From: Aspidiotus rigidus
Lineage: Eukaryota; Arthropoda; Insecta; Hemiptera; Diaspididae
Length of the DNA stretch: 64,000 bases
Direction of reading: 5' to 3'
Assembly: GCA_035079385.1 (NCBI GenBank)
Contig: JAVHKY010000080.1
Span: 1-64,000, forward strand
Shown: one piece after another, positions 16,001 through 28,665 of the stretch
Layout of the letters: each line of letters starts with the position of its first letter
How positions within the stretch are numbered: position 1 is the first letter of the stretch
Position numbers and translations under genes: made by a program
Notes under the pieces: model-generated
The model's database searches: none
Seen by the model: only the letters and a program-made list of their open reading frames with translations
What the model was told of the DNA's origin: nothing

Positions 16001-17281
16001 AAAATCTCCGGCGACTAAAAATTGTACCCAATAGTCCTATCCTAACCGAAATTTAACGCAGATTACGAATTTCATATCCTTTCGGCTGAAGAACTTGACC
16101 ACAAATCACAATTTCGAAAATTCGAAATTATTGCCCTCTGTGAAAACTGAATTTTCACCAGAAAAAAATCTCCGGCGACTAAAAATTGTACCCAATAGTC
16201 CTATCCTAACCGAAATTTAACGCAGATTACGAATTTCATATCCTTTCGGCTGAAGAACTTGACCACAAATCACAATTTCGAAAATTCGAAATTATTGCCC
16301 TCTGTGAAAACTGAATTTTCACCAGAAAAAAATGTCCGGCGACTAAAAATTGTACCCAATAGTCCTATCCTAACCGAAATTTAACGCACATTACGAATTT
16401 CATATCCTTTTGGCTGAAAAACTTGACCACAAATCACAATTTTGAAAATTCGAAATTATTGCCCTGTGTGAAAACTGAATTTTCACCAGAAAAAAATCTC
16501 CGGCGACTAAAAATTGTACCCAATAGTCCTATCCTAACCGAAATTTAACGCAGATTACGAATTTCATATCCTTTCGGCTGAAAAACTTGACCACAAATCA
16601 CAATTTCGAAAATTCGAAATTATTGCCCTCTGTTAACACTGAATTTTCACCAGAAAAAAATCTCCGGCGACTAAAAATTGTACCCAATAGTCCTATCCTT
16701 ACCGAAATTTAACGCAGATTACGAATTTCATATCCTTTCGGCTGAAAAACTCGACCACAAATCACAATTTCGAAAATTCGAAATTATTGCCCTCTGTGAA
16801 AACTGAATTTTCACCAGAAAAAAATCTCCGGCGACTAAAAATTGTACCCAATAGTCCTATCCTAACCGAAATTTAACGCAGATTACGAATTTCATATCCT
16901 TTCGGCTGAAGAACTTGACCACAAATCACAATTTCGAAAATTCGAAATTATTGCCCTCTGTGAAAACTGAATTTTCACCAGAAAAAAATCTCCGGCGACT
17001 AAAAATTGTACCCAATAGTCCTATCCTAACCGAAATTTAACGCAGATTACGAATTTCATATCCTTTCGGCTGAAGAACTTGACCACAAATCACAATTTCG
17101 AAAATTCGAAATTATTGCCCTCTGTGAAAACTGAATTTTCACCAGAAAAAAATGTCCGGCGACTAAAAATTGTACCCAATAGTCCTATCCTAACCGAAAT
17201 TTAACGCAGATTACGAATTTCATATCCTTTCGGCTGAAAAACTTGACCACAAATCACAATTTCGAAAATTCGAAATTATTG

Positions 17282-18179
17282 CCTTCTGTGAAAACTGAAT
17301 TTTCATCAGAAAAAAATCTCCGGCGATTAAAAATTGTACCCAATAGTCCTATCCTAACCGAAATTTAACGCAGATTACGAATTTCATATCCTTTCGGCTG
17401 AAAAACTTGACCACAAATCACAATTTCGAAAATTCGAAATTTTTGCCCTGTGTGAAAACTGAATTTTCACCAGAAAAAAATCTCCGGGGACTAAAAATTG
17501 TACCCAATAGTCCTATCCTAACCGAAATTTAACGCACATTACGAATTTCATATCCTTTCGGCTGAAAAACTTGACCACAAATCACAATTTCGAAAATTCG
17601 AAATTATTGCCCTCTGTTAAAACTGAATTTTCACCAGAAAAAAATCTCCGGCGACTAAAAATTGTACCCAATAGTCCTATCCTAACCGAAATCTAACGCA
17701 GATTACGAATTTCATATCCTTTCGGCTGAAAAACTTGACCACAAATCACAATTTCGAAAATTCGAAATTATTGCCCTCTGTGAAAACTGCATTTTCACCA
17801 GAAAAAAATCTCCGGCGACTAAAAATTGTACCCAATAGTCCTATCCTAACCGAAATTTAACGCACATTACGAATTTCATATCCTTTCGGCTGAAAAACTT
17901 GACCACAAATCATAATTTCGAAAATTCGAAATTATTGCCCTCTGTGAAAACTGAATTTTCACCAGAAAAAAATCTCCGGCGACTAAAAATTGTACCCAAT
18001 AGTCCTATCCTAACCGAAATTTAACGCAGATTACGAATTTCATATCCTTTCGGCTGAAAAACTTGACCACAAATCACAATTTCGAAAATTCGAAATTATT
18101 GCCCTCTGTGAAAACTGAATTATCACCAGAAAAAAATCTCCGGCGACTAAAAATTGTACCCAATAGTCCTAGCCTAACC
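17282..18179. repeat. 898-bp higher-order module, copy a
   Basis: Block of about 5.5 monomers defined by an ordered set of rare variants: ccttctgtg with ttttcatcag, gcgattaaaa (17323), aaatttttgccc (17438), ctgttaaaac, gaaatctaacg, aactgcattttc, gaattatcacc (18117) and cctagcctaacc (18168). The same order and spacing are found at 21383 and 25550, and in a shortened form at 28666. I compared marker variants and spacing, not every base. Confidence 0.8.
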
Positions 18180-21100
18180 GAAATTTAACGCACATTACGA
18201 ATTTCATATCCTTTCGGCTGAAAAACTTGACCACAAATCATAACTTCGAAAATTCGAAATTATTGCCCTCTGTGAAAACTGAATTTTCACCGGAAAAAAA
18301 TCTCCGGCGACTAAAAATTGTACCCAATAGTCCTATCCTAACCGAAATTTAACGCACATTACGAATTTCATATCCTTTCGGCTGAAAAACTTGACCACAA
18401 ATCATAATTTCGAAAATTCGAAATTATTGCCCTCCGTGAAAACTGAATTTTCACCAGAAAAAAATCTCCGGCGACTAAAAATTGTACCCAATAGTCCTAT
18501 CCTAACCGAAATTTAACGCACATTACGAATTTCATATCCTTTCGGCTGAAAAACTTGACCACAAATCATAATTTCGAAAATTCGAAATTATTGCCCTCTG
18601 TGAAAACTGAATTTTCACCAGAAAAAAATCTCCGGCGACTAAAAATTGTACCCAATAGTCCTATCCTAACCGAAATTTAACGCACATTACGAATTTCATA
18701 TCCTTTCGGCTGAAAAACTTGACCACAAATCACAATTTCGAAAATTCGAAATTATTGCCCTCTGTGAAAACTGAATTTTCACCAGAAAAAAATCTCCGGC
18801 GACTAAAAATTGTACCCAATAGTCCTATCCTAACCGAAATTTAACGCAGATTACGAATTTCATATCCTTTCGGCTGAAGAACTTGACCACAAATCACAAT
18901 TTCGAAAATTCGAAATTATTGCCCTGTGTGAAAACTGAATTTTCACCAGAAAAAAATCTCCGGGGACTAAAAATTGTACCCAATAGTCCTAGCCTAACCG
19001 AAATTTAACGCACATTACGAATTTCATATCCTTTCGGCTGAAAAACTTGACCACAAATCACAATTTCGAAAATTCGAAATTATTGCCCTCTGTGAAAACT
19101 GAATTTTCACCAGAAAAAAATCTCCGGCGACTAAAAATTGTACCCAATAGTCCTATCCTAACCGAAATTTAACGCACATTACGAATTTCATATCCTTTCG
19201 GCTGAAAAACTTGACCACAAATCACAATTTCGAAAATTCGAAATTATTGCCTTGTGTGAAAACTGAATTTTCACCAGAAAAAAATCTCCGGGGACTAAAA
19301 ATTGTACCCAATAGTCCTATCCTAACCGAAATTTAACGCACATTACGAATTTCATATCCTTTCGGCTGAAAAACTTGACCACAAATCACAATTTCGAAAA
19401 TTCGAAATTATTGCCTTCTGTGAAAACTGAATTTTCATCAGAAAAAAATCTCCGGCGACTAAAAATTGTACCCAATAGTCCTATCCTAACCGAAATTTAA
19501 CGCAGATTACGAATTTCATATCCTTTCGGCTGAAAAACTTGACCACAAATCACAATTTCGAAAATTCGAAATTATTGCCCTGTGTGAAAACTGAATTTTC
19601 ACCAGAAAAAAATCTCCGGCGACTAAAAATTGTACCCAATAGTCCTATCCTAACCGAAATCTAACGCAGATTACGAATTTCATATCCTTTCGGCTGAAAA
19701 ACTTGACCACAAATCATAATTTTGAAAATTCGAAATTATTGCCCTCTAAGAAAACTGAATCTTCACCAGAAAAAAAATCTCCGGCGACTAAAAATTGTAC
19801 CCAATAGTCCTATCCTAACCGAAATTTAACGCAGATTACGAATTTCATATCCTTTCGGCTGAAAAACTTGACCACAAATCACAATTTCGAAAATTCGAAA
19901 TTATTGCCCTCTGTTAAAACTGAATTTTCACCAGAAAAAAATCTCCGGCGACTAAAAATTGTACCCAATAGTCCTATCCTTACCGAAATTTAACGCAGAT
20001 TACGAATTTCATATCCTTTCGGCTGAAAAACTCGACCACAAATCACAATTTCGAAAATTCGAAATTATTGCCCTCTGTGAAAACTGAATTTTCACCAGAA
20101 AAAAATGTCCGGCGACTAAAAATTGTACCCAATAGTCCTATCCTAACCGAAATTTAACGCACATTACGAATTTCATATCCTTTCGGCTGAAAAACTTGAC
20201 CACAAATCATAATTTCGAAAATTCGAAATTATTGCCCTCTGTGAAAACTGAATTTTCACCAGAAAAAAATCTCCGGCGACTAAAAATTGTACCCAATAGT
20301 CCTATCCTAACCGAAATTTAACGCACATTACGAATTTCATATCCTTTCGGCTGAAAAACTTGACCACAAATCATAATTTCGAAAATTCGAAATTATTGCC
20401 CTCTGTGAAAACTGAATTTTCACCAGAAAAAAATCTCCGGCGACTAAAAATTGTACCCAATAGTCCTATCCTAACCGAAATTTAACGCACATTACGAATT
20501 TCATATCCTTTTGGCTGAAAAACTTGACCACAAATCACAATTTTGAAAATTCGAAATTATTGCCCTGTGTGAAAACTGAATTTTCACCAGAAAAAAATCT
20601 CCGGGGACTAAAAATTGTACCCAATAGTCCTATCCTAACCGAAATTTAACGCAGATTACGAATTTCATATCCTTTCGGCTGAAAAACTTGACCACAAATC
20701 ACAATTTCGAAAATTCGAAATTATTGCCCTCTGTGAAAACTGAATTTTCACCAGAAAAAAATCTCCGGCGACTAAAAATTGTACCCAATAGTCCTATCCT
20801 AACCGAAATTTAACGCAGATTACGAATTTCATATCCTTTCGGCTGAAAAACTTGACCACAAATCACAATTTCGAAAATTCGAAATTATTGCCCTCTGTGA
20901 AAACTGAATTTTCACCAGAAAAAAATCTCCGGCGACTAAAAATTGTACCCAATAGTCCTATCCTAACCGAAATTTAACGCAGATTACGAATTTCATATCC
21001 TTTCGGCTGAAGAACTTGACCACAAATCACAATTTCGAAAATTCGAAATTATTGCCCTCTGTGAAAACTGAATTTTCACCAGAAAAAAATCTCCGGCGAC

Positions 21101-21382
21101 TAAAAATTGTACCCAATAGTCCTATCCTAACCGAAATTTAACGCAGATTACGAATTTCATATCCTTTCGGCTGAAGAACTTGACCACAAATCACAATTTC
21201 GAAAATTCGAAATTATTGCCCTCTGTGAAAACTGAATTTTCACCAGAAAAAAATGTCCGGCGACTAAAAATTGTACCCAATAGTCCTATCCTAACCGAAA
21301 TTTAACGCAGATTACGAATTTCATATCCTTTCGGCTGAAAAACTTGACCACAAATCACAATTTCGAAAATTCGAAATTATTG

Positions 21383-22280
21383 CCTTCTGTGAAAACTGAA
21401 TTTTCATCAGAAAAAAATCTCCGGCGATTAAAAATTGTACCCAATAGTCCTATCCTAACCGAAATTTAACGCAGATTACGAATTTCATATCCTTTCGGCT
21501 GAAAAACTTGACCACAAATCACAATTTCGAAAATTCGAAATTTTTGCCCTGTGTGAAAACTGAATTTTCACCAGAAAAAAATCTCCGGGGACTAAAAATT
21601 GTACCCAATAGTCCTATCCTAACCGAAATTTAACGCACATTACGAATTTCATATCCTTTCGGCTGAAAAACTTGACCACAAATCACAATTTCGAAAATTC
21701 GAAATTATTGCCCTCTGTTAAAACTGAATTTTCACCAGAAAAAAATCTCCGGCGACTAAAAATTGTACCCAATAGTCCTATCCTAACCGAAATCTAACGC
21801 AGATTACGAATTTCATATCCTTTCGGCTGAAAAACTTGACCACAAATCACAATTTCGAAAATTCGAAATTATTGCCCTCTGTGAAAACTGCATTTTCACC
21901 AGAAAAAAATCTCCGGCGACTAAAAATTGTACCCAATAGTCCTATCCTAACCGAAATTTAACGCACATTACGAATTTCATATCCTTTCGGCTGAAAAACT
22001 TGACCACAAATCATAATTTCGAAAATTCGAAATTATTGCCCTCTGTGAAAACTGAATTTTCACCAGAAAAAAATCTCCGGCGACTAAAAATTGTACCCAA
22101 TAGTCCTATCCTAACCGAAATTTAACGCAGATTACGAATTTCATATCCTTTCGGCTGAAAAACTTGACCACAAATCACAATTTCGAAAATTCGAAATTAT
22201 TGCCCTCTGTGAAAACTGAATTATCACCAGAAAAAAATCTCCGGCGACTAAAAATTGTACCCAATAGTCCTAGCCTAACC
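21383..22280. repeat. 898-bp higher-order module, copy b
   Basis: Same ordered variants as the module at 17282, displaced by 4101 bp (25 monomers plus one base). It is followed by a run (ctgttaaaac, ccttaccg, aactcgacc, atgtccgg, ttttcaacag) that matches 26448-26960 but not the sequence after copy a. Copies b and c therefore belong to a longer shared block that ends at the retrotransposon insertion. Confidence 0.8.
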
Positions 22281-22798
22281 GAAATTTAACGCAGATTACG
22301 AATTTCATATCCTTTCGGCTGAAAAACTTGACCACAAATCACAATTTCGAAAATTCGAAATTATTGCCCTCTGTTAAAACTGAATTTTCACCAGAAAAAA
22401 ATCTCCGGCGACTAAAAATTGTACCCAATAGTCCTATCCTTACCGAAATTTAACGCAGATTACGAATTTCATATCCTTTCGGCTGAAAAACTCGACCACA
22501 AATCACAATTTCGAAAATTCGAAATTATTGCCCTCTGTGAAAACTGAATTTTCACCAGAAAAAAATGTCCGGCGACTAAAAATTGTACCCAATAGTCCTA
22601 TCCTAACCGAAATTTAACGCACATTACGAATTTCATATCCTTTCGGCTGAAAAACTTGACCACAAATCATAATTTCGAAAATTCGAAATTATTGCCCTCT
22701 GTGAAAACTGAATTTTCAACAGAAAAAAATCTCCGGCGACTAAAAATTGTACCCAATAGTCCTATCCTAACCGAAATTTAACGCACATTACGAATTTC

Positions 22799-22810
22799 AT
22801 ATCCTTTCGG
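22799..22810. repeat. Target-site duplication, left copy (non-LTR element)
   Basis: The 12 bases atatcctttcgg, part of the 164-bp monomer, are repeated directly after the poly(A) tail at 25162-25173. The first base could also belong to the tail, so the duplication is 11 or 12 bp. Confidence 0.92.
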
Positions 22811-22812
22811 TC

Positions 22813-24900
22813 TTGTGGTATCTAGAATCCAATAACATCCTCTCTCCCTTCCAATATGGCTTCAGAAAAGGACGAAATACTATACAACCCCTTTATGATC
22901 TCCAATCTCAAATCAACGATGTCTCCAATAACAAATCCTCCCTATACTCTATCTTCTTTGATCTCCAAGAGGCCTTTCCCCGGGTATGGAGACACCTCAT
23001 CTCTACCGAACTTTACGAAATTGGTCTCCGAGGCCACCTCCCTAACATCCTACAAACTTTTCTCAACGACAGAACCCTTCTAGTAAGAATCAATAACATA
23101 ACCTCCCCTCCCCTTCCGGTCCAAAATGGAGTCCCTCAAGGAGAAGTCTTCAGTGTCTTACTTTTTCTAGTAGCAATAAATGATATCACCAAATGTGTAA
23201 ACCCCCTCCTCACCCAGCGTCTTTTCGCTGATGACTATAACATCACTATCCGTTCAGCAAATCCGCAAAGAGCCCACAGACTCCTACAGGATACCCTTAA
23301 CTCAATCACTACATGGACATCTAAAAGAGGATTCAGATTTTCTTCCTCGAAAACCTACTCAGTCATTTTCAAAAAAAGAAATCCTATCCCCTCCTTACCT
23401 CCTCTAATTCTACAAAACTTCCAAATCCCATCTCGTAACTACGGCAAACTTCTCGGCTTACATTTTGACCAAAAACTTACCTGGGCCCCCCACATTAAAA
23501 CCCTCAAAGCCAAATGCACACGCGCTCTAAACATATTAAAATACATATCTCACCCATCTAAAGGCTGCAACAGAAAGTTACTCCTTCTTCTACACAAAAG
23601 TCTTATTCGCTCAAAATTAGATTATGGTTCCCCGATCTACAACACAGCAAAAAAAACCGTCCTGGCCTTACTCGACCCCATCCAGACATCTTCTCTCAGG
23701 ATTGCCCTGAGAGCTTATCGCACCAGCCCCAAACTTAGCCTATGTGCAGAAGCCCCAGATCCTCCCCTTCACTTTCGAAGGCTCATCCTAACCTCCAACT
23801 TTTTATCCTCTGTAGCACAATTCCCACAACTTCCAATCTTTAACCGAATCTTTCACCACAATCACAACCAATCCTCCACCAAACATATTCGCCTTCAATT
23901 CAATCACCTGATCAACAAACCGTTCACAGCACATCCCCTACAACCCATATACACAACCTTCCCCCCTTGGACCTTCCCTCAACCTAAAATACGCCTAGAT
24001 CTCACAGAAATCCCAAAATCTGACAAACCTGGTTTTACCCAACATATCAACCAACTACTTCAAGAATACCCTGACCATTCACTTTGCCTCACCGATGGGT
24101 CGAAAACATCTACTAAAGCAGCCTACGCATACTCCATCGACGGGGAAATATCTTCTCATCGCATCCGAAATATAGCCTCTATTTCTACAGCCGAACTGAT
24201 GGCCATTTTTTCCTGCCTTTCCCACCTCCCTCAACTACCCCCAAACGGTAAATTCATTATTCTCACTGACTCACTTTCTTCACTCCACTCCCTTACAGAC
24301 GCATACAACTCTAACCCTATAATCCAACGCATCTTCCTCACACTACACACTTTAGAAACAATCAACACTCAAATCATCTTCATATGGATCCCTGGACACA
24401 CCAATTTTCCCGACCACGACGCAGTTGATCAAGCTGCTAAACAAGCTACCTCCCTCAGTCAAATAACTGATAATTCACCCCTACCAACCCTAGATTACAA
24501 AAATTACTATCGTTCTCTCATCACACAATCATGGAACACTCTTTGGGAAAATCAAACAAATAATAAACTTCTCAGTATCAAAAAAAAACCGGTTCCTTGG
24601 GTATCCTCCATTCAAAACACAAGAAGAGAAGAAGTAATTCTCTCTCGTCTCAGAATTGGTCACACAAAAATTACTCACGCCCACCTCATCAGTCCCTACA
24701 TCCTAACCCCTCCCTCATGTCCCCACTGTCAAAAAGACAAATTAACAGTGGAACACTTTTTTTCATGCCCCAGACTTTTACCCCTTCGCTCTTCTTCGGA
24801 TACCCCCTCTTCTCTCACCCAAGCACTCAAAAACAACCAGGACATCATTTCGAATACCCTACATTACCTAAGACAAACTGACTTTTACGCTCACATCTGA
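22813..24900 (+). CDS. Reverse transcriptase-RNase H polyprotein, 5'-truncated
   Basis: C-terminal part of a non-LTR pol protein, 695 codons without a stop. The frame runs in from the truncated 5' end; the first codon here is TTG and is not a real start. Reverse transcriptase, which copies element RNA at a nicked chromosomal target, covers about residues 1-270. Its catalytic aspartates are D50 in motif A (FFDLQEAF) and D140/D141 in FADD; motif B reads PQGEVFSVLLF. RNase H, which removes the RNA strand, spans about 420-545, with D428 (TDGS), E461 (TAEL), D486 (LTDS) and D539. A CCHC zinc-binding motif lies at C636, C639, H648 and C652. Upstream endonuclease and fingers are absent, about 480 or more residues by comparison with I-group proteins (family knowledge). 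No frameshift is seen, so the insertion is probably recent. Confidence 0.93.
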   Translation: MWYLESNNILSPFQYGFRKGRNTIQPLYDLQSQINDVSNNKSSLYSIFFDLQEAFPRVWRHLISTELYEIGLRGHLPNILQTFLNDRTLLVRINNITSPPLPVQNGVPQGEVFSVLLFLVAINDITKCVNPLLTQRLFADDYNITIRSANPQRAHRLLQDTLNSITTWTSKRGFRFSSSKTYSVIFKKRNPIPSLPPLILQNFQIPSRNYGKLLGLHFDQKLTWAPHIKTLKAKCTRALNILKYISHPSKGCNRKLLLLLHKSLIRSKLDYGSPIYNTAKKTVLALLDPIQTSSLRIALRAYRTSPKLSLCAEAPDPPLHFRRLILTSNFLSSVAQFPQLPIFNRIFHHNHNQSSTKHIRLQFNHLINKPFTAHPLQPIYTTFPPWTFPQPKIRLDLTEIPKSDKPGFTQHINQLLQEYPDHSLCLTDGSKTSTKAAYAYSIDGEISSHRIRNIASISTAELMAIFSCLSHLPQLPPNGKFIILTDSLSSLHSLTDAYNSNPIIQRIFLTLHTLETINTQIIFIWIPGHTNFPDHDAVDQAAKQATSLSQITDNSPLPTLDYKNYYRSLITQSWNTLWENQTNNKLLSIKKKPVPWVSSIQNTRREEVILSRLRIGHTKITHAHLISPYILTPPSCPHCQKDKLTVEHFFSCPRLLPLRSSSDTPSSLTQALKNNQDIISNTLHYLRQTDFYAHI

Positions 24901-25162
24901 ACACATACATCGACTATACCTCTACAACCTTCTACATACACACAATGTAAACTTTTACACACCATTACCTGAAGCAGTTACACTCGACATTATATTCCAT
25001 CCTCTTATCCTTCCTCACTTTCCGTTACTCTACCAACTTCCTTAAAACCTCCCTTTCTCAAGTGTTATTTATAATATTCATAACTTTTGTAACGCCGAGC
25101 CAATAGCCCTCGTGAAGCTCTAGTGCTCGTAAAAATAAAAATAAAAAAAAAAAAAAAAAAAA
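24901..25162 (+). other. 3' untranslated region and poly(A) tail of the non-LTR element
   Basis: About 230 bases of non-coding sequence follow the TGA stop. Next comes a run at 25131-25162 that is A with two early T interruptions, then 22 or so uninterrupted A. An AATAAA-like signal lies at 25134-25139, inside the start of the tail. The last GC-richer piece before the tail (gccctcgtgaagctctag, about 25106-25123) could be the part recognised by the reverse transcriptase; that is inference. The long, nearly pure tail is a sign of a young insertion. Confidence 0.85.
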
Positions 25163-25173
25163 TATCCTTTCGG
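25162..25173. repeat. Target-site duplication, right copy (non-LTR element)
   Basis: Second copy of atatcctttcgg, after which the satellite monomer continues in phase (ctgaaaaacttgacc). Joining 22810 to 25174 restores a normal 164-bp monomer. Confidence 0.92.
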
Positions 25174-25549
25174 CTGAAAAACTTGACCACAAATCATAAT
25201 TTCGAAAATTCGAAATTATTGCCCTCTGTGAAAACTGAATTTTCACCAGAAAAAAATCTCCGGCGACTAAAAATTGTACCCAATAGTCCTATCCTAACCG
25301 AAATTTAACGCACATTACGAATTTCATATCCTTTTGGCTGAAAAACTTGACCACAAATCACAATTTTGAAAATTCGAAATTATTGCCCTGTGTGAAAACT
25401 GAATTTTCACCAGAAAAAAATCTCCGGGGACTAAAAATTGTACCCAATAGTCCTATCCTAACCGAAATTTAACGCAGATTACGAATTTCATATCCTTTCG
25501 GCTGAAAAACTTGACCACAAATCACAATTTCGAAAATTCGAAATTATTG

Positions 25550-26447
25550 CCTTCTGTGAAAACTGAATTTTCATCAGAAAAAAATCTCCGGCGATTAAAA
25601 ATTGTACCCAATAGTCCTATCCTAACCGAAATTTAACGCAGATTACGAATTTCATATCCTTTCGGCTGAAAAACTTGACCACAAATCACAATTTCGAAAA
25701 TTCGAAATTTTTGCCCTGTGTGAAAACTGAATTTTCACCAGAAAAAAATCTCCGGGGACTAAAAATTGTACCCAATAGTCCTATCCTAACCGAAATTTAA
25801 CGCACATTACGAATTTCATATCCTTTCGGCTGAAAAACTTGACCACAAATCACAATTTCGAAAATTCGAAATTATTGCCCTCTGTTAAAACTGAATTTTC
25901 ACCAGAAAAAAATCTCCGGCGACTAAAAATTGTACCCAATAGTCCTATCCTAACCGAAATCTAACGCAGATTACGAATTTCATATCCTTTCGGCTGAAAA
26001 ACTTGACCACAAATCACAATTTCGAAAATTCGAAATTATTGCCCTCTGTGAAAACTGCATTTTCACCAGAAAAAAATCTCCGGCGACTAAAAATTGTACC
26101 CAATAGTCCTATCCTAACCGAAATTTAACGCACATTACGAATTTCATATCCTTTCGGCTGAAAAACTTGACCACAAATCATAATTTCGAAAATTCGAAAT
26201 TATTGCCCTCTGTGAAAACTGAATTTTCACCAGAAAAAAATCTCCGGCGACTAAAAATTGTACCCAATAGTCCTATCCTAACCGAAATTTAACGCAGATT
26301 ACGAATTTCATATCCTTTCGGCTGAAAAACTTGACCACAAATCACAATTTCGAAAATTCGAAATTATTGCCCTCTGTGAAAACTGAATTATCACCAGAAA
26401 AAAATCTCCGGCGACTAAAAATTGTACCCAATAGTCCTAGCCTAACC
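25550..26447. repeat. 898-bp higher-order module, copy c
   Basis: Same ordered variants as copies a and b. It lies 4167 bp from copy b, but about 2364 bp of that is the inserted retrotransposon and its target duplication. Without the insertion the spacing is about 1804 bp, or 11 monomers. The match with copy b continues through 26960. Confidence 0.8.
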
Positions 26448-28665
26448 GAAATTTAACGCAGATTACGAATTTCATATCCTTTCGGCTGAAAAACTTGACC
26501 ACAAATCACAATTTCGAAAATTCGAAATTATTGCCCTCTGTTAAAACTGAATTTTCACCAGAAAAAAATCTCCGGCGACTAAAAATTGTACCCAATAGTC
26601 CTATCCTTACCGAAATTTAACGCAGATTACGAATTTCATATCCTTTCGGCTGAAAAACTCGACCACAAATCACAATTTCGAAAATTCGAAATTATTGCCC
26701 TCTGTGAAAACTGAATTTTCACCAGAAAAAAATGTCCGGCGACTAAAAATTGTACCCAATAGTCCTATCCTAACCGAAATTTAACGCACATTACGAATTT
26801 CATATCCTTTCGGCTGAAAAACTTGACCACAAATCATAATTTCGAAAATTCGAAATTATTGCCCTCTGTGAAAACTGAATTTTCAACAGAAAAAAATCTC
26901 CGGCGACTAAAAATTGTACCCAATAGTCCTATCCTAACCGAAATTTAACGCACATTACGAATTTCATATCCTTTCGGCTGAAAAACTTGACCACAAATCA
27001 TAATTTCGAAAATTCGAAATTATTGCCCTCTGTGAAAACTGAATTTTCACCAGAAAAAAATCTCCGGCGACTAAAAATTGTACCCAATAGTCCTATCCTA
27101 ACCGAAATTTAACGCACATTACGAATTTCATATCCTTTTGGCTGAAAAACTTGACCACAAATCACAATTTTGAAAATTCGAAATTATTGCCCTGTGTGAA
27201 AACTGAATTTTCACCAGAAAAAAATCTCCGGGGACTAAAAATTGTACCCAATAGTCCTATCCTAACCGAAATTTAACGCAGATTACGAATTTCATATCCT
27301 TTCGGCTGAAAAACTTGACCACAAATCACAATTTCGAAAATTCGAAATTATTGCCCTCTGTGAAAACTGAATTTTCACCAGAAAAAAATCTCCGGCGACT
27401 AAAAATTGTACCCAATAGTCCTATCCTAACCGAAATTTAACGCAGATTACGAATTTCATATCCTTTCGGCTGAAGAACTTGACCACAAATCACAATTTCG
27501 AAAATTCGAAATTATTGCCCTCTGTGAAAACTGAATTTTCACCAGAAAAAAATGTCCGGCGACTAAAAATTGTACCCAATAGTCCTATCCTAACCGAAAT
27601 TTAACGCACATTACGAATTTCATATCCTTTTGGCTGAAAAACTTGACCACAAATCACAATTTTGAAAATTCGAAATTATTGCCCTGTGTGAAAACTGAAT
27701 TTTCACCAGAAAAAAATCTCCGGGGACTAAAAATTGTACCCAATAGTCCTATCCTAACCGAAATTTAACGCAGATTACGAATTTCATATCCTTTCGGCTG
27801 AAAAACTTGACCACAAATCACAATTTCGAAAATTCGAAATTATTGCCCTCTGTGAAAACTGAATTTTCACCAGAAAAAAATCTCCGGCGACTAAAAATTG
27901 TACCCAATAGTCCTATCCTAACCGAAATTTAACGCAGATTACGAATTTCATATCCTTTCGGCTGAAGAACTTGACCACAAATCACAATTTCGAAAATTCG
28001 AAATTATTGCCCTCTGTGAAAACTGAATTTTCACCAGAAAAAAATCTCCGGCGACTAAAAATTGTACCCAATAGTCCTATCCTAACCGAAATTTAACGCA
28101 GATTACGAATTTCATATCCTTTCGGCTGAAAAACTTGACCACAAATCACAATTTCGAAAATTCGAAATTATTGCCTTCTGTGAAAACTGAATTTTCATCA
28201 GAAAAAAATCTCCGGCGATTAAAAATTGTACCCAATAGTCCTATCCTAACCGAAATTTAACGCAGATTACGAATTTCATATCCTTTCGGCTGAAAAACTT
28301 GACCACAAATCACAATTTTGAAAATTCGAAATTATTGCCCTGTGTGAAAACTGAATTTTCACCAGAAAAAAATCTCCGGGGACTAAAAATTGTACCCAAT
28401 AGTCCTATCCTAACCGAAATTTAACGCAGATTACGAATTTCATATCCTTTCGGCTGAAGAACTTGACCACAAATCACAATTTCGAAAATTCGAAATTATT
28501 GCCCTCTGTGAAAACTGAATTTTCACCAGAAAAAAATGTCCGGCGACTAAAAATTGTACCCAATAGTCCTATCCTAACCGAAATTTAACGCAGATTACGA
28601 ATTTCATATCCTTTCGGCTGAAAAACTTGACCACAAATCACAATTTCGAAAATTCGAAATTATTG

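Larger units (their letters stand above)
429..22810. repeat. 164-bp satellite array, left part (about 136 monomers)
   Basis: Head-to-tail monomers of 164 bp; the anchor cccaatagtcc falls at 441, 605, 768, 932, 1096, 1260, 1424, 1588, 1752, 1916 and onward at the same spacing. Monomers are highly similar and differ by a small set of recurring variants: cgcagatt/cgcacatt, cggcgact/cggggact, aatcacaa/aatcataa, ctctgtgaaa/ctctgttaaa/ctgtgtgaaa, aaaacttg/aagaacttg and ttttggctg. These variants recur in the same order over multi-monomer blocks, so the array is organised above the monomer level. Each monomer carries the dyad aatttcgaaaattcgaaatt. There is no gene in the array; short open frames in it are translations of the repeat. 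Confidence 0.97.
22811..25162 (+). mobile_element. 5'-truncated non-LTR retrotransposon (I/Jockey group)
   Basis: A 2.35-kb insertion with the hallmarks of target-primed reverse transcription: a variable 5' end inside the reverse transcriptase domain, a 3' poly(A) tail, and an 11-12 bp direct target duplication. The sense strand is A/C-rich and pyrimidine-biased, quite unlike the surrounding satellite. The first open reading frame, the endonuclease and the front of the reverse transcriptase are missing, so this copy is dead on arrival even though its remaining frame is open. RNase H after the reverse transcriptase, followed by a C-terminal CCHC motif, fits the I group better than R1, L1 or RTE. 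Assignment to a family would need a repeat-library search. Confidence 0.93.

Noticed and set aside
25058..25308. Small frames spanning the poly(A) tail of the non-LTR element
   Set aside because: They join poly-Lys or poly-Phe from the tail to satellite sequence and are chance products of the insertion.
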